Under the pieces are notes generated by a model. It was not told the origin of the DNA and did no database searches. It saw nothing but the letters and a program-made list of their open reading frames with translations. The position numbers and the translations under genes were made by a program. Positions 8,523-17,337 of a stretch of DNA of 64,000 bases are shown in pieces (within the stretch, counting starts at the first letter, position 1; every line of letters begins with the position of its first letter). Origin of the DNA: Yinghuangia soli. Its GTDB lineage: Bacteria > Actinomycetota > Actinomycetes > Streptomycetales > Streptomycetaceae. The DNA is taken from assembly GCF_021502675.1 (NCBI RefSeq), contig NZ_JAKFHA010000001.1:554390-618389 (forward strand), given 5' to 3'.

Positions 8523-9470
8523 CTACTCCCCGTTGAAGCGTTTTTCGCCGGTTCGTGTTCCCCCTGCGGCACCACTTTGATGATCTTTTGCGATGAACCT
8601 TGCGAAGGCCGACCGCTCGCCGACCGGGAAGCCGGACAGGCCGCGGACCGCGATCTCCGCCTTCTCCCAGCCGGGCAGCGACTGGCGGCCTTCGAGGACG
8701 ATGGCCGGCTCGGCGACGATGCGGGTCAGCAGGCGGCGGTAGATGCCCGCCATCGCGCCGGTGCACGCGGCGCTGCGCCGGTCGAGCAGCGGCAGGAGCC
8801 GCAGGCCCTCGTCGAAGAGCCGCCGGGCCCGCTCGCCCTCGAAGCGCACCAGGTCGTCGAACGCGGCGCCGGGGACGAACGCGCCCTCCGGCTCCCAGGC
8901 GTCCTCCAGGCCGAACTTGGCGAGGTCCTCGCGCGGCAGGTAGACGCGCCCGTTGTCCTTGTCCTCCTTGATGTCCCGGAGGATGTTGGTGATCTGCAGC
9001 GCGATGCCGAGCGTGTCGGCGAGCTCGGGGGCCCGCTCGGGGTCGGTCGAGCCGAAGATGCCCAGCGAGAGCCGTCCGACCGCGCCGGCCACGCAGCGGC
9101 AGTAGACCCGCAGCTGCTCGAAGGTGCGGTACTGCGTCTCCTTGAGGTCCATCTCGACGCCGTCGATGACCTCGCCGAGGGCGGACAGCGGGATGGGGTA
9201 GCGGCGCGCGGCGTCGGCCAGCGCGGTGCAGACCGGGTCGCGGTAGGCGTCCAGGTCCTCCAGTTGGGCGCGCATGCGGCCCAGCTCGGTGACCTTCGTC
9301 TCCAGCGGCAGGTCGCCGTCGCCGATGTCGTCGACCTCGCGGGCGAAGGCGTAGACCGCGCTGAGCGCGAGCCGTTTCGGTTCGGGCAGCAGCCGGATGC
9401 CGTAGTAGAAGTTCCGCGCCTGGTTGCGGGTCAGCCGCTCGCAGTACGCGTACGACGCATCGACGTCCAT
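8523..9470 (-). CDS. hpnD: Presqualene diphosphate synthase HpnD
   Basis: A 315-aa squalene/phytoene synthase family protein. HpnD condenses two farnesyl diphosphates to presqualene diphosphate. The two Asp-rich motifs are AREVDDIGDG near residue 52 and NILRDIKEDKDNGRVYLP near 165. The start at 9470 was chosen because GAGGAG lies 5 bases upstream of this ATG. A GTG at 9482 would overlap the hpnC stop but has no ribosome site. Order and orientation match S. coelicolor. Confidence 0.92.
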   Translation of the reverse strand: MDVDASYAYCERLTRNQARNFYYGIRLLPEPKRLALSAVYAFAREVDDIGDGDLPLETKVTELGRMRAQLEDLDAYRDPVCTALADAARRYPIPLSALGEVIDGVEMDLKETQYRTFEQLRVYCRCVAGAVGRLSLGIFGSTDPERAPELADTLGIALQITNILRDIKEDKDNGRVYLPREDLAKFGLEDAWEPEGAFVPGAAFDDLVRFEGERARRLFDEGLRLLPLLDRRSAACTGAMAGIYRRLLTRIVAEPAIVLEGRQSLPGWEKAEIAVRGLSGFPVGERSAFARFIAKDHQSGAAGGTRTGEKRFNGE

Positions 9471-9478
9471 GTGGCTCC

Positions 9479-10396
9479 TCACCGTTTCCGGGCCAGTACG
9501 CGGACGAGTTCCCGCAGCAGGCCGGCCTTTCCCGGCCGGGGGCGCTGCCCCAGCACGTCGTGGTCCGCCGCCGCGATCGCGGCGATCGCGGCCCGGCCGC
9601 CTGCGGCGAACCCGGCGACCGCGAGACGCTCCCGTCCGCTCAGCGAGTCGATCAACGGGGCCCCGGCGCGCAGCAGGTTAGTCGCACGTGCGGCCTCGAA
9701 CGCAACCAGTTTTCGCAGGTCAGAACCTGCCGAGGGGGCTTTCAGGTCGGTTTCCGCGACACCGAACCGGGCCATGTCCTCGGCCGGCAGGTAGATGCGG
9801 TCCTTCCCGAGGTCCTCGGCGACGTCCTGGAGGTGTTCGACGATCTGGAGGGCCGTGCAGATCTGGTCGGACCAGACGAACCGCTGCTCGTCGGCGCGGC
9901 CGAAGATGTACAGGACTATGCGGCCGACCGGGTCGGCGGACAGCCGGCAGTAGGCGACGAGGTCGTCGTAGGTGGCGTAGCGGCGTACCCGCTGGTCCTG
10001 CCGGTTCGCCTCGATCAGCGCGAGCAGCGGGTCGGCGGGCAGGTCCGTCTCGGCGACGGTGCCGCGCAGCGGGCGCAGGACCGCGAGCTCGGGATCGCGG
10101 CCTGCGTAGATGCGCTCGACGTCGGCCTGGACCGCGTCGAGCTGGGCCAGCCGGTCGCCGGCCGCCTCGTCGCCGATGTCGTCGACGAGCCGGGCGAAGC
10201 CGTAGACGGCGAGCAGGTGCCGCCGGTGGTCGGGGCGCAGCACGCGGGAGGCGACGGGGAAGTTCTCGTCCTTGGCCTGGGCCATGACGACCGCGGGGTC
10301 GACGACCGCGCGGTCGGGTTGTTCCCCGGTGCCGGCTCCTGCCGCATCGCCTCCGGTGTCATCGGGACCTGCATGACCGCCGGAATTGCGCTCCAT
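9479..10396 (-). CDS. hpnC: Hydroxysqualene synthase HpnC
   Basis: A 305-aa squalene/phytoene synthase homologue, first gene of the operon. HpnC turns presqualene diphosphate into hydroxysqualene. The first motif is FARLVDDIGDEA near residue 65 and the second is EHLQDVAEDLGKDRIYLP near 175. The first 35 residues are Gly/Asp-rich (NSGGHAGPDDTGG) and lie outside the fold. The start ATG at 10396 has AGGGAGAG just upstream. The frame stays open for another 49 codons, but that part has no ribosome site and does not look like family sequence. Confidence 0.9.
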   Translation of the reverse strand: MERNSGGHAGPDDTGGDAAGAGTGEQPDRAVVDPAVVMAQAKDENFPVASRVLRPDHRRHLLAVYGFARLVDDIGDEAAGDRLAQLDAVQADVERIYAGRDPELAVLRPLRGTVAETDLPADPLLALIEANRQDQRVRRYATYDDLVAYCRLSADPVGRIVLYIFGRADEQRFVWSDQICTALQIVEHLQDVAEDLGKDRIYLPAEDMARFGVAETDLKAPSAGSDLRKLVAFEAARATNLLRAGAPLIDSLSGRERLAVAGFAAGGRAAIAAIAAADHDVLGQRPRPGKAGLLRELVRVLARKR

Positions 10397-10969
10397 CTCT
10401 CTCCCTGGACTGCTGGGAACCGTGTTCCCGGGTGCCTCGGATCGTGCCCCGACAACGATTCCAACACGACAGTTGGCCAGGAACTCGGTTTGTCCCGGTC
10501 GGTCCGACGGCTCAGCTTGCCTGATCACCGACGCGCCGATCAAGCACCGGGTTGACGCGTGTCAGCCCGCCTCCGCGACTTTCCCCGGACGAAACCCCGA
10601 CGTAATCCATGGCCGTGGAACCCGCTATCCTCCGCATGCGGGCGCCCTTCACCCCCTTGGCTCTCAGGACGCGGTTCGAAGGGGCCCGGTTTCACTGCGG
10701 GCCCGCTTTTCCGGGGTGTTGTCCGGCGTTCGGACCAACCGGAGGTTGGGATTCCGCGGAATCGCTTTTCCCGATCAAATGGCGAATTGGGAATCTTTTT
10801 CCGGACCCCGCTAACACCACGGATCACACCGTTCTCGGCGGAATCCGCAGAGCTCCGGACAGGACACTCGACGCGCCTTCCGGGCGCAAAACGGACACCG
10901 GGTCCATCTCCGTCGCAGCCGGGACCTTTGCCCCTGACCGCCTCCGGGCCGCGGGGAGATCCTGGAGAC
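10397..10969. other. 573-bp intergenic region, divergent promoters of hpnC and the PPOX gene
   Basis: No gene here has convincing codon use or homology. The region must hold the hopanoid operon promoter, since the genes on either side point away from each other. It is locally less GC-rich around 10740-10810. A GCGGGC/GCCCGC pair (about 10637-10704) is too weak to call. No clear -35/-10 pair was identified. Confidence 0.5.
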
Positions 10970-11374
10970 ATGACCACGACACCCATGCCCGTGCTCGAAG
11001 AGCTCTCGGCCGCCGAGGCGCTCCGCCTGATGGCCGGAGTGCCGGTCGGCCGTGTCGTCTTCACCGAGGGCGCACTGCCCGCCATCCGCCCCGTGCACTT
11101 CGTGCTGGACGACGGCGGCATCGTGTTCCGCATCGTCGGCGCGCAGCGGCTCGCCGACGGCCTGCACAACACGGTCGTCGCGTTCCAGACCGACGAGTAC
11201 CAGGCGGACCGCGGGGACGGCTGGACGGTCACCGCGACCGGGCACGCCACCCGCATCACCGACCAGGACGAGATCGCCCGGCTGGCCCGGCAGCTGCCCC
11301 TGCCCTGGTCGGACCGCGGCCACATGTTCCGCATCGAGCCCGAGCTGGTCACCGGCCGCCGGCTGACCCGCTGA
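10970..11374 (+). CDS. Pyridoxamine 5'-phosphate oxidase-fold flavoprotein
   Basis: A 134-aa protein of the split-barrel, flavin-binding PPOX superfamily (nitroimidazole-resistance-like branch). Typical elements are LSAAEALRLMAGVPVGRVVF at the start, the IRPVHFVLDDGGIVFRI strand pair around residue 45, VAFQTDEYQADRGDGWTV near 70, and a C-terminal IEPELVTGRRL. The cofactor may be FMN, F420 or haem; the sequence alone does not decide. An ATG with CTGGAG upstream was used. It stands alone, opposite the hopanoid operon. Confidence 0.8.
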   Translation: MTTTPMPVLEELSAAEALRLMAGVPVGRVVFTEGALPAIRPVHFVLDDGGIVFRIVGAQRLADGLHNTVVAFQTDEYQADRGDGWTVTATGHATRITDQDEIARLARQLPLPWSDRGHMFRIEPELVTGRRLTR

Positions 11375-11442
11375 CGCAGCCCCCGCAGGGAGAGGCCGGA
11401 CGGGCAGCGCCGACTCAGGACCAGGGCCGGATCAGGGCCGGG

Positions 11443-12492
11443 TCAGGCGTCCGCGTGGTGGCAAGCCGCGTCGACCGCGCCGATCCGGCGCAGCTCCGGG
11501 ACCTCGGCCGTGCACACGGCGGTGGCCAGCGGGCAGCGCGGGTGGTACGCGCAGCCGGGCGGCGGCGCGACCGCCGAGGGCACCTCGCCGACCGCAGTCG
11601 GCGTGTCCGCGGCGCGGGCCGGGCCGGTCCTCGCGGGATCGGGCTCCGGGATGCTGGCCAGCAGCATGCGCGCGTACGGGTGCACCGGCCCGTGCAGAAC
11701 CTCCGACGCCGGGCCGAGCTCGGCGATCCGGCCCAGGTACATGACCGCGGCCCGGTCTGCGAGGCGCCGGGCGATGTCGATCTCGTGGGTGATCACCACG
11801 ATCGCCAGGCCCAGTTCGTCGCGCAGCCGGAGCAGCAGGTTGACCACGGTCGCCTTGACGCTGGCGTCCAGGCTCGCGGTCGGCTCGTCGAGGACCAGCA
11901 CCCGCGGTTCGACCAGCAGCGCGCGGGCCAGGACCATGCGGGCCAGCTCACCGCCGCTGAGGTCGCGTGGCATGCGGTCCAGGTGCTCGGCGGACAGCCC
12001 GACGCGCTGCACGGTCTCCAGCGCGCGGCGCTCGCGCTCGTCCTTGTCGGCCAGCCCGTGCACGCGCAGCGGCTGGTGCAGTGCGTGCCGGATGCTGCGG
12101 CGCCGGTTGAACGCGGCCCTCGGGTTCTGCGTGACCAGCTGGACCAGCCGCTGGTCCGCGGCCGAGCGGTGCGCGGCCAGCGTGCGGCCGTCCGACTCCA
12201 CGGTCCCGGCGGTGGGTTCGCTCAGCCCGGCGAGCATGCGCGCGACGGTGGACTTGCCGCAGCCGGACTCCCCCACGATCGCCAGGATCTCCCCCGGTGC
12301 GACGTCGAACGACACGTCCTCGACGGCGTGCACCTGGGCGGCCGGGCCGCGCTTGCCCAGGGTGCGCGGCACCGGGAAGTACCGCCTGAGGTGACGCGCC
12401 GTCAGGATCGGGGCCTGGCCGGTCGCTTCGCCCGCGTCCGCGTCGAGGGGCGCGGCAGGCGCGGGAACGGCGGCGTCGGCGGGGCGCGTCAT
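11443..12492 (-). CDS. Dipeptide-type ABC transporter ATP-binding protein (DppF-like)
   Basis: A 349-aa ABC ATPase, last gene of the importer operon. Walker A is GESGCGKST at residues 74-82. The signature is LSGGELARM and Walker B is VLVLDEPTASLD, followed by the switch His in VITHEIDIA. The C-terminus has the oligopeptide-transporter extension with four Cys (GCAYHPRCPLATAVC and later ACHH), the pattern that can hold an iron-sulphur cluster in some Dpp/Opp ATPases. The start overlaps the stop of the companion ATPase (ATGA). Confidence 0.92.
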   Translation of the reverse strand: MTRPADAAVPAPAAPLDADAGEATGQAPILTARHLRRYFPVPRTLGKRGPAAQVHAVEDVSFDVAPGEILAIVGESGCGKSTVARMLAGLSEPTAGTVESDGRTLAAHRSAADQRLVQLVTQNPRAAFNRRRSIRHALHQPLRVHGLADKDERERRALETVQRVGLSAEHLDRMPRDLSGGELARMVLARALLVEPRVLVLDEPTASLDASVKATVVNLLLRLRDELGLAIVVITHEIDIARRLADRAAVMYLGRIAELGPASEVLHGPVHPYARMLLASIPEPDPARTGPARAADTPTAVGEVPSAVAPPPGCAYHPRCPLATAVCTAEVPELRRIGAVDAACHHADA

Positions 12493-13523
12493 GCGGCTTC
12501 TCCTGCTTCTCCCCCGCTGCGGTGGCAGCCCACCGTCGCGGCGGCGCGGCGGACCGGCGCGGGCATCGCGGTGCGGCACACGTCCATGACCTCGGGGCAG
12601 CGCGGCGCGAACGGGCAGCCGGGCAGCAGGTTGGCGCCCTCCGCGGTGCCCGGGATGGGCCGCAGCGGCTGGTCGGCGGGCGTCGTCGACGGCATCGCGG
12701 CGACCAGCGCGCGGGTATAGGGGTGCCGGGGGTTCGTGAAGATCTCCGCGACCGGCGCGGTCTCCACCAGCCGGCCGCCGTACATCACGCCCACCCGGTC
12801 GCAGATCTGCGCCACCACGGCGAGGTCGTGCGAGACGTACAGCACGGCCAGGCCCAGGTCCTCACGCAGTGTCAGGAGCAGCTTGAGGACCTGCGCCTGC
12901 ACGGTCGCGTCGAGTGTGGTGGTCGGCTCGTCGGCCAGCAGCAGCGCGGGTTCGTGCGCGAGTGCGGCGATCGCGATGACGAGGCGCTGCAACTGCCCGC
13001 CGGAGAACGCGCCGGGCAGGTCGTGCGGCCGGTCGAGGACCGCGCCCAGGCCGATGGCCTGGAGGGTGCCGCGCAGTTGCGGGTCGTCCAGGCGGTCCCC
13101 GAGATACCAGCGCAGTTGGCGGCCGACCGGGGTGGTCGGGGCGAGCGAGGTCATCGGCTGCTGCGGGACGAGGGCTATGCGGCGGCCGCGGATGCGGCGC
13201 AGGTCGCGCTCGCGCAGCCGGGCGAGGTCGCGGCCCTCGAAGCCGATCTCGTCGGCGTCCAGGCGGGTGCCGTCCGGGAGCAGGCCCATCACCGCGGTGC
13301 ACACGCTGCTCTTGCCGCTGCCGGATTCGCCGACCAGGCCCAGGATTTCGCCGGGGCGGACGTCGAAGGCCACGTCGCGCACCGCGGGCACCGGGCCGCG
13401 CGCCGACGGGTAGGTCACCGACAGCCCGCGGACCCGGAGCAGCGCCGCCTGGTCCGCGGCCGCGCCGGCCTCGGGGGTCGCGGCCGTGCCGGGGCGGGAG
13501 CCCGGTCCGAGTGTGGTGGCCAT
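12489..13523 (-). CDS. Dipeptide-type ABC transporter ATP-binding protein (DppD-like)
   Basis: A 344-aa ABC ATPase that pairs with the adjacent DppF-like protein. Walker A is GESGSGKSS at about residues 65-73. The Q-loop is ALVPQQPMTSL, the signature FSGGQLQRL, and Walker B LLLADEPTTTLD. The C-terminus carries the peptide-transporter Cys cluster (GCPFAPRCPEVMDVC). It lies about 100 bp downstream of the substrate-binding protein gene, in the same direction. Confidence 0.92.
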   Translation of the reverse strand: MATTLGPGSRPGTAATPEAGAAADQAALLRVRGLSVTYPSARGPVPAVRDVAFDVRPGEILGLVGESGSGKSSVCTAVMGLLPDGTRLDADEIGFEGRDLARLRERDLRRIRGRRIALVPQQPMTSLAPTTPVGRQLRWYLGDRLDDPQLRGTLQAIGLGAVLDRPHDLPGAFSGGQLQRLVIAIAALAHEPALLLADEPTTTLDATVQAQVLKLLLTLREDLGLAVLYVSHDLAVVAQICDRVGVMYGGRLVETAPVAEIFTNPRHPYTRALVAAMPSTTPADQPLRPIPGTAEGANLLPGCPFAPRCPEVMDVCRTAMPAPVRRAAATVGCHRSGGEAGEAA

Positions 13524-13625
13524 GGATGGGGTCCGTCCGTCGGGGTCGGTCGGGGCGGTGCGGTGGTGCGTCGCCGGATCGGTCGGGGTGGGCAGTGGGT
13601 GGGCGCAGTGGGTGGGCGGGTCGGG

Positions 13626-15269
13626 TCAGGCGTCGGTGAAGCGCAGGGTCTGCGGCGACAGGCGGCAGATCTTCAGCTGCGCCTGGTTGAGCGGGCTCAG
13701 TTCGGTGCGCTGCGCGACGACGAGTTCGGGGTAGACCGGCGGGAAGATCACCGCGTCCTCGGCGAGGGCGCGGTCCACGGTCTTGAGCGCCGCGATGCGC
13801 GCCGCGGGGTCGGTGGTCTGCCAGACGGTGTCGATCGCGGCGTCGACCGCAGGGTTCTTGTACCCGCAGGAGAGCACGTTGGACGACGACGCGGGCGCGA
13901 GTGTGAGGTAGTTCGCCGGGCCCGAGGTGAAACCGGACGAGAAGGTGTTCATGAGCATGTCGTAGTCGCCGGACAGCCACTTGTTGGACCACGGGCCGCC
14001 GGACAGCTGCTCGATGGTGACCTTGACGCCGATCTTGTCCCAGCCCGCGACCAGGACCTGGGCGAGGTCGCGGACGACCTGGCTGGCGCCGACGGTCAGC
14101 GTGAAGGAGCGCTTCTGGGTCTTGGCGCGCGCCAGGTGCTCGCGGGCCTTGGCCAGGTCGGGGGTCGGCGGGTAGACCGCGAGCGCGCTGTCGTAGCCCA
14201 GTTCGCCGGGGCCGATCGGGCCCTGGCCGGGGGCGCCCTTGCCGCCGTAGACGCGCGCGAGCACGCCCTCGCGGTCCATCGAGTACGCGATCGCCTTGCG
14301 GAAGTCCGGGTCGTCGAACGGCTCGCGCTTGACCATGACATAGGTGAGGACGTCGAGCGGGGCGATCGCGGAGACGACGGCGACGCCCTTCTCCTTCTCC
14401 AGCACCGGCAGCGTGGTGTGCGCGGGTGCGGTGATGAGGTCGACCTTGCCCTGCTTGAGGCTGACCGCGCGGGTGTTGCCGTCGGTGAAGACGGTGTACT
14501 CGATGCCCTTGAACGCGGCGCCGCCCGGCAGGTCCGCGAACGGAGCTTTGTACTGGCCGCCGTGGTAGCCGTCGAACTTCGACATCGTGAAGCTCTGGCC
14601 GGCCACGTAACTGTCCAGCTTGAACGGGCCGGTGCCCATCATCGTGTCCTTGCGCGACACGAAGTCCTTGTGCGTGACCGGCAGGTTCGTCAGGTGCGAG
14701 CGCAGCAGGCCGTACGGCTTGGCCAGCACGATCCGCACGGTGCGGGCGTCGGCCTTCTCGAAGCGCAGCACGTAGCCGAGCATGTACGTGATCCACTCGC
14801 TGCCCGCGGACAGGTCGAGCATGTGGGTCAGCGTGGCCACCACGTCGTCGGCTGTGAACGGGTCGCCGTTGTGCCAGGTGAGGCCCGGCTTGAGGCGGAC
14901 CGTCCAGGTGAGCTGGTCCGGCGACACCTCGGGCTCGCCCTCGGCGAGCAGCGGCACCGAGTTCAGCTGGTCGTCGTACGCGTACAGGCTCTCCATCACC
15001 GGCTCGGCGATCCACCGGGTGACCTCGGCGCCGGAGTCGAGCGGGTTGAGGCTGCTGGGCGCGGCCGCGACGCCGATGCGCAGGATGCCGTCCTTGTGCC
15101 GGTCCGCGACGCGCGAGCCGGAATCGGCGGAGCTGCACGCGGTCAGCAGGCCGGTGCCGCCGAGCGCGAGGCCCGCGGTCAGCCCGAGGAAGCCGCGCCG
15201 GCTGGGGCCTGCCGGGCCCGCGATGCCGCCGGCCGTCTCGGTACGGGCCCCCCACGCTGCGCGCGTCAC
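13626..15269 (-). CDS. Peptide-type ABC transporter substrate-binding lipoprotein
   Basis: A 547-aa family 5 extracellular solute-binding protein (DppA/OppA type). The N-terminus has a twin-arginine signal (SRRGFLGLTAGLALGG) and a lipobox (LLTAC), so export by Tat and lipidation are likely. The family core starts with RIGVAAAPSSLNPLDSG and includes LTWTVRLKPGLTWHNGDPF near residue 125. It would capture a peptide, or possibly a sugar or metal chelate; the ligand cannot be read. The GTG start overlaps the stop of the DppC-like gene (GTGA). Placement after both permease genes, not first, is unusual for dpp-type operons. Confidence 0.9.
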   Translation of the reverse strand: MTRAAWGARTETAGGIAGPAGPSRRGFLGLTAGLALGGTGLLTACSSADSGSRVADRHKDGILRIGVAAAPSSLNPLDSGAEVTRWIAEPVMESLYAYDDQLNSVPLLAEGEPEVSPDQLTWTVRLKPGLTWHNGDPFTADDVVATLTHMLDLSAGSEWITYMLGYVLRFEKADARTVRIVLAKPYGLLRSHLTNLPVTHKDFVSRKDTMMGTGPFKLDSYVAGQSFTMSKFDGYHGGQYKAPFADLPGGAAFKGIEYTVFTDGNTRAVSLKQGKVDLITAPAHTTLPVLEKEKGVAVVSAIAPLDVLTYVMVKREPFDDPDFRKAIAYSMDREGVLARVYGGKGAPGQGPIGPGELGYDSALAVYPPTPDLAKAREHLARAKTQKRSFTLTVGASQVVRDLAQVLVAGWDKIGVKVTIEQLSGGPWSNKWLSGDYDMLMNTFSSGFTSGPANYLTLAPASSSNVLSCGYKNPAVDAAIDTVWQTTDPAARIAALKTVDRALAEDAVIFPPVYPELVVAQRTELSPLNQAQLKICRLSPQTLRFTDA

Positions 15270-16279
15270 TTCGTCTCCTCTGTCGCGTACCCGGCGGGGA
15301 TGCCGCCGGTGCTGCCGGTGGTGCCGCCCGGTGCGGCGCCGGCGGGTACGGAACGTACCGACCGGGTGCTCCGGTTCCGGTTCCGGCTGCCGTAGGCCTC
15401 GCCGAGCAGATTGAATCCCAGGATGCCGAGCACCAGGACCGCGCCCGGCAAGGTGGCGTACCACCACGCGTCGCCCAGGATCTGGCCGCCGGCGTCGGCG
15501 ACCAGGTTCCCCAGCGTCGCGTGCGGGGCCGGCACGCCGAGCCCCAGGAAGCTCAGCCCGCCCTCGGCGAAGACCGCGATGGCCATCGCCAGGAACGCCT
15601 GGCCGAGCACCGGGGGCAGGACGTTGACCAGCACCTCGCGGAACAGGATCTCGCGTGGCGGCACTCCGAGGCCACGGAGGTTGACCACGTAATCCTCGCG
15701 CATCTCCACCACGGTCGCGGCGCGCGCCACCCGCGCGAAGTACGGCACGAACCCGATGCCGATGGCCAGCGCCACGCGCACCCCGTTGCCGATGGTGAGC
15801 GGGCCCCAGTGCATGTCCTGGGTGCCGACCAGGCCGATGACGAACATCACGAAGATGAACTGCGGGAGCGCCTGGACGGTCTCGACGCTGCGCATGAGCA
15901 GCCCGTCGAGGCGGCCGCCGTGCCGGTAGCCGGCCGAGACGCCGATCGCGGTGCCGACCACCAGCGCGAAGCCGATCGAGGTCAGGCAGATCCACAGCGA
16001 GGTCCAGGCGCCTTCGGCGGTGCGCGCGAGCAGGTCGCGGCCGAGGTGGTCGGTGCCGAAGGGGTGCGCGAGGGAAGGGGCCTCGGGGCCGAGCGTGACC
16101 AGTTCGGTGGGGCTGCCGTGCAGCTGCCCGACGGTGGCGACCAGCAGGTACGCGACGACGAAGACCAGGCCGGTCCAGCCGGCCGGGCCGAGGTTGCGCA
16201 GGTGCCGGAACCGCGCGGGGCGGGCGGCGGACGCCTTGGCGGTGGCGGCCGCGGCGGGCGGGCCGGATCTGTCAGGCAC
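15266..16279 (-). CDS. Dipeptide-type ABC permease (DppC-like)
   Basis: A 337-aa membrane permease of the DppC family with about six transmembrane helices. The N-terminal helix is TGLVFVVAYLLVATVG, followed by the typical HPFGTDHLGRDLLART segment near residue 70. The EAA loop (MREDYVVNLRGLGVPPREILFREVL) lies near 190-215. The start is GTG, overlapping the DppB gene by 8 bp. The C-terminus after EAY is short, basic and Ser/Thr-rich. Confidence 0.92.
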   Translation of the reverse strand: MPDRSGPPAAAATAKASAARPARFRHLRNLGPAGWTGLVFVVAYLLVATVGQLHGSPTELVTLGPEAPSLAHPFGTDHLGRDLLARTAEGAWTSLWICLTSIGFALVVGTAIGVSAGYRHGGRLDGLLMRSVETVQALPQFIFVMFVIGLVGTQDMHWGPLTIGNGVRVALAIGIGFVPYFARVARAATVVEMREDYVVNLRGLGVPPREILFREVLVNVLPPVLGQAFLAMAIAVFAEGGLSFLGLGVPAPHATLGNLVADAGGQILGDAWWYATLPGAVLVLGILGFNLLGEAYGSRNRNRSTRSVRSVPAGAAPGGTTGSTGGIPAGYATEETK

Positions 16280-17231
16280 GGTGCAGCCCCTGTCGGGTGC
16301 GCGGGTCCACGACGAGGTAGAGGAGGTCGACGACCAGGTTGAGCACCAGGAAGATCGCCGCGGTGGCGACGCAGCCGCCGAGGGCGAGCTGGTAGTCCTG
16401 GCGCTGGAACGCGGTGACCATGAGCTGGCCCAGGCCCGGGATCTGGAAGACGTTCTCCACCAGGACGGTGCCGGAGAGCAGCCCGCCGATGAGGACGCCG
16501 GCCACGGTCAGGGTCGGCACCACCGCACCGCGCAGCGCGACGCGGCGCAGCACCTCGGTGCGCGAGGAGCCCATGGCCCGGGCGAAGGCGACGTGGTCGG
16601 AGGCGTACGCCTCGACCAGGCCGCCGCGCAGCGAGCGGGTGATCATCGCGAAGGCGGCGAGGCCGAGCACGAGTGCGGGCAGCAGCAGGACCTGGAGGTT
16701 GCGGACCGGGTCCTCGGAGAACTCGATGTAGCCGCCGGCCCCGGGCAGGAAGTCCGGGTTGTCGACCATGACCAGCAGCACGACCGCGAGCCAGTAGCCG
16801 GGCAGCGACATGGCGACCACGGTGACCACGCGGGTGACCTGGTCGACCGCGCGGCCCTGGCGCAGCGCGGACCAGGTGCCGAGTCCGACGGCCGGGACGA
16901 CCGCGAGCAGTGCGGCGAGGAGGCCCAGTTCGAGGGAGACCGGCAGGGCGCGGCCGATCTGGTCGGCCACCGAGGAGCCGTCGTAGAGGGAGACGCCGAA
17001 GTCGCCGGTGAGCAGGCCGCCGATGTAGTCGAAGTACTGGACGACGAGCGGCCGGTCCAGGCCCATCTTGTGCTCGACCGCGGCGCGGGCGACGGGGTCG
17101 GCGGCGACCTGCGGGGCGAGCTGGTTGACCGGCGAGACCGGGGAGGCGTGCAGCAGCAGGAACATGGCGGTGACGACGGAGAACATCACCACGAGCACGC
17201 CTATCGCGCGCCGCAGGATGTACGTGGCCAT
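16272..17231 (-). CDS. Dipeptide-type ABC permease (DppB-like)
   Basis: A 319-aa permease, first gene of the five-gene importer operon (B, C, substrate-binding protein, D, F). The start MATYILRRAIGVLVVMFSVVTAMFLLLH is the typical first helix of DppB proteins. Other family parts are DRPLVVQYFDYIGGLLTGDFG near residue 60 and the EAA loop VEAYASDHVAFARAMGSSRTEVLRR near 200. AGGAGCGGAAC precedes the ATG. A strong hairpin upstream isolates the operon from the haem oxygenase gene. Confidence 0.93.
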   Translation of the reverse strand: MATYILRRAIGVLVVMFSVVTAMFLLLHASPVSPVNQLAPQVAADPVARAAVEHKMGLDRPLVVQYFDYIGGLLTGDFGVSLYDGSSVADQIGRALPVSLELGLLAALLAVVPAVGLGTWSALRQGRAVDQVTRVVTVVAMSLPGYWLAVVLLVMVDNPDFLPGAGGYIEFSEDPVRNLQVLLLPALVLGLAAFAMITRSLRGGLVEAYASDHVAFARAMGSSRTEVLRRVALRGAVVPTLTVAGVLIGGLLSGTVLVENVFQIPGLGQLMVTAFQRQDYQLALGGCVATAAIFLVLNLVVDLLYLVVDPRTRQGLHRA

Positions 17232-17265
17232 GTTCCGCTCCTGTTGAGTTGCCTGGTTCGCTGCG

Positions 17266-17316
17266 CGGCCGTGGGGTGGGACACCGGTTCGTCTCGGCTA
17301 TCCCACCCCACGGCCG
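17266..17316. terminator. Hairpin terminator with 16-bp perfect stem
   Basis: CGGCCGTGGGGTGGGA (17266-17281) pairs exactly with TCCCACCCCACGGCCG (17301-17316) around a 19-nt loop. There is no T-tract, which is common in streptomycetes. It lies just after the haem oxygenase gene and before the ABC operon, both on the minus strand. Confidence 0.8.
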
Positions 17317-17337
17317 ATGCGCGTGGACGGCGGGGGG

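Noticed and set aside
10636..10704. tRNA-like stretch (GGTTCGAA with a GCGGGC/GCCCGC pair)
   Set aside because: No D arm, anticodon arm or correct T-arm stem can be built around it.
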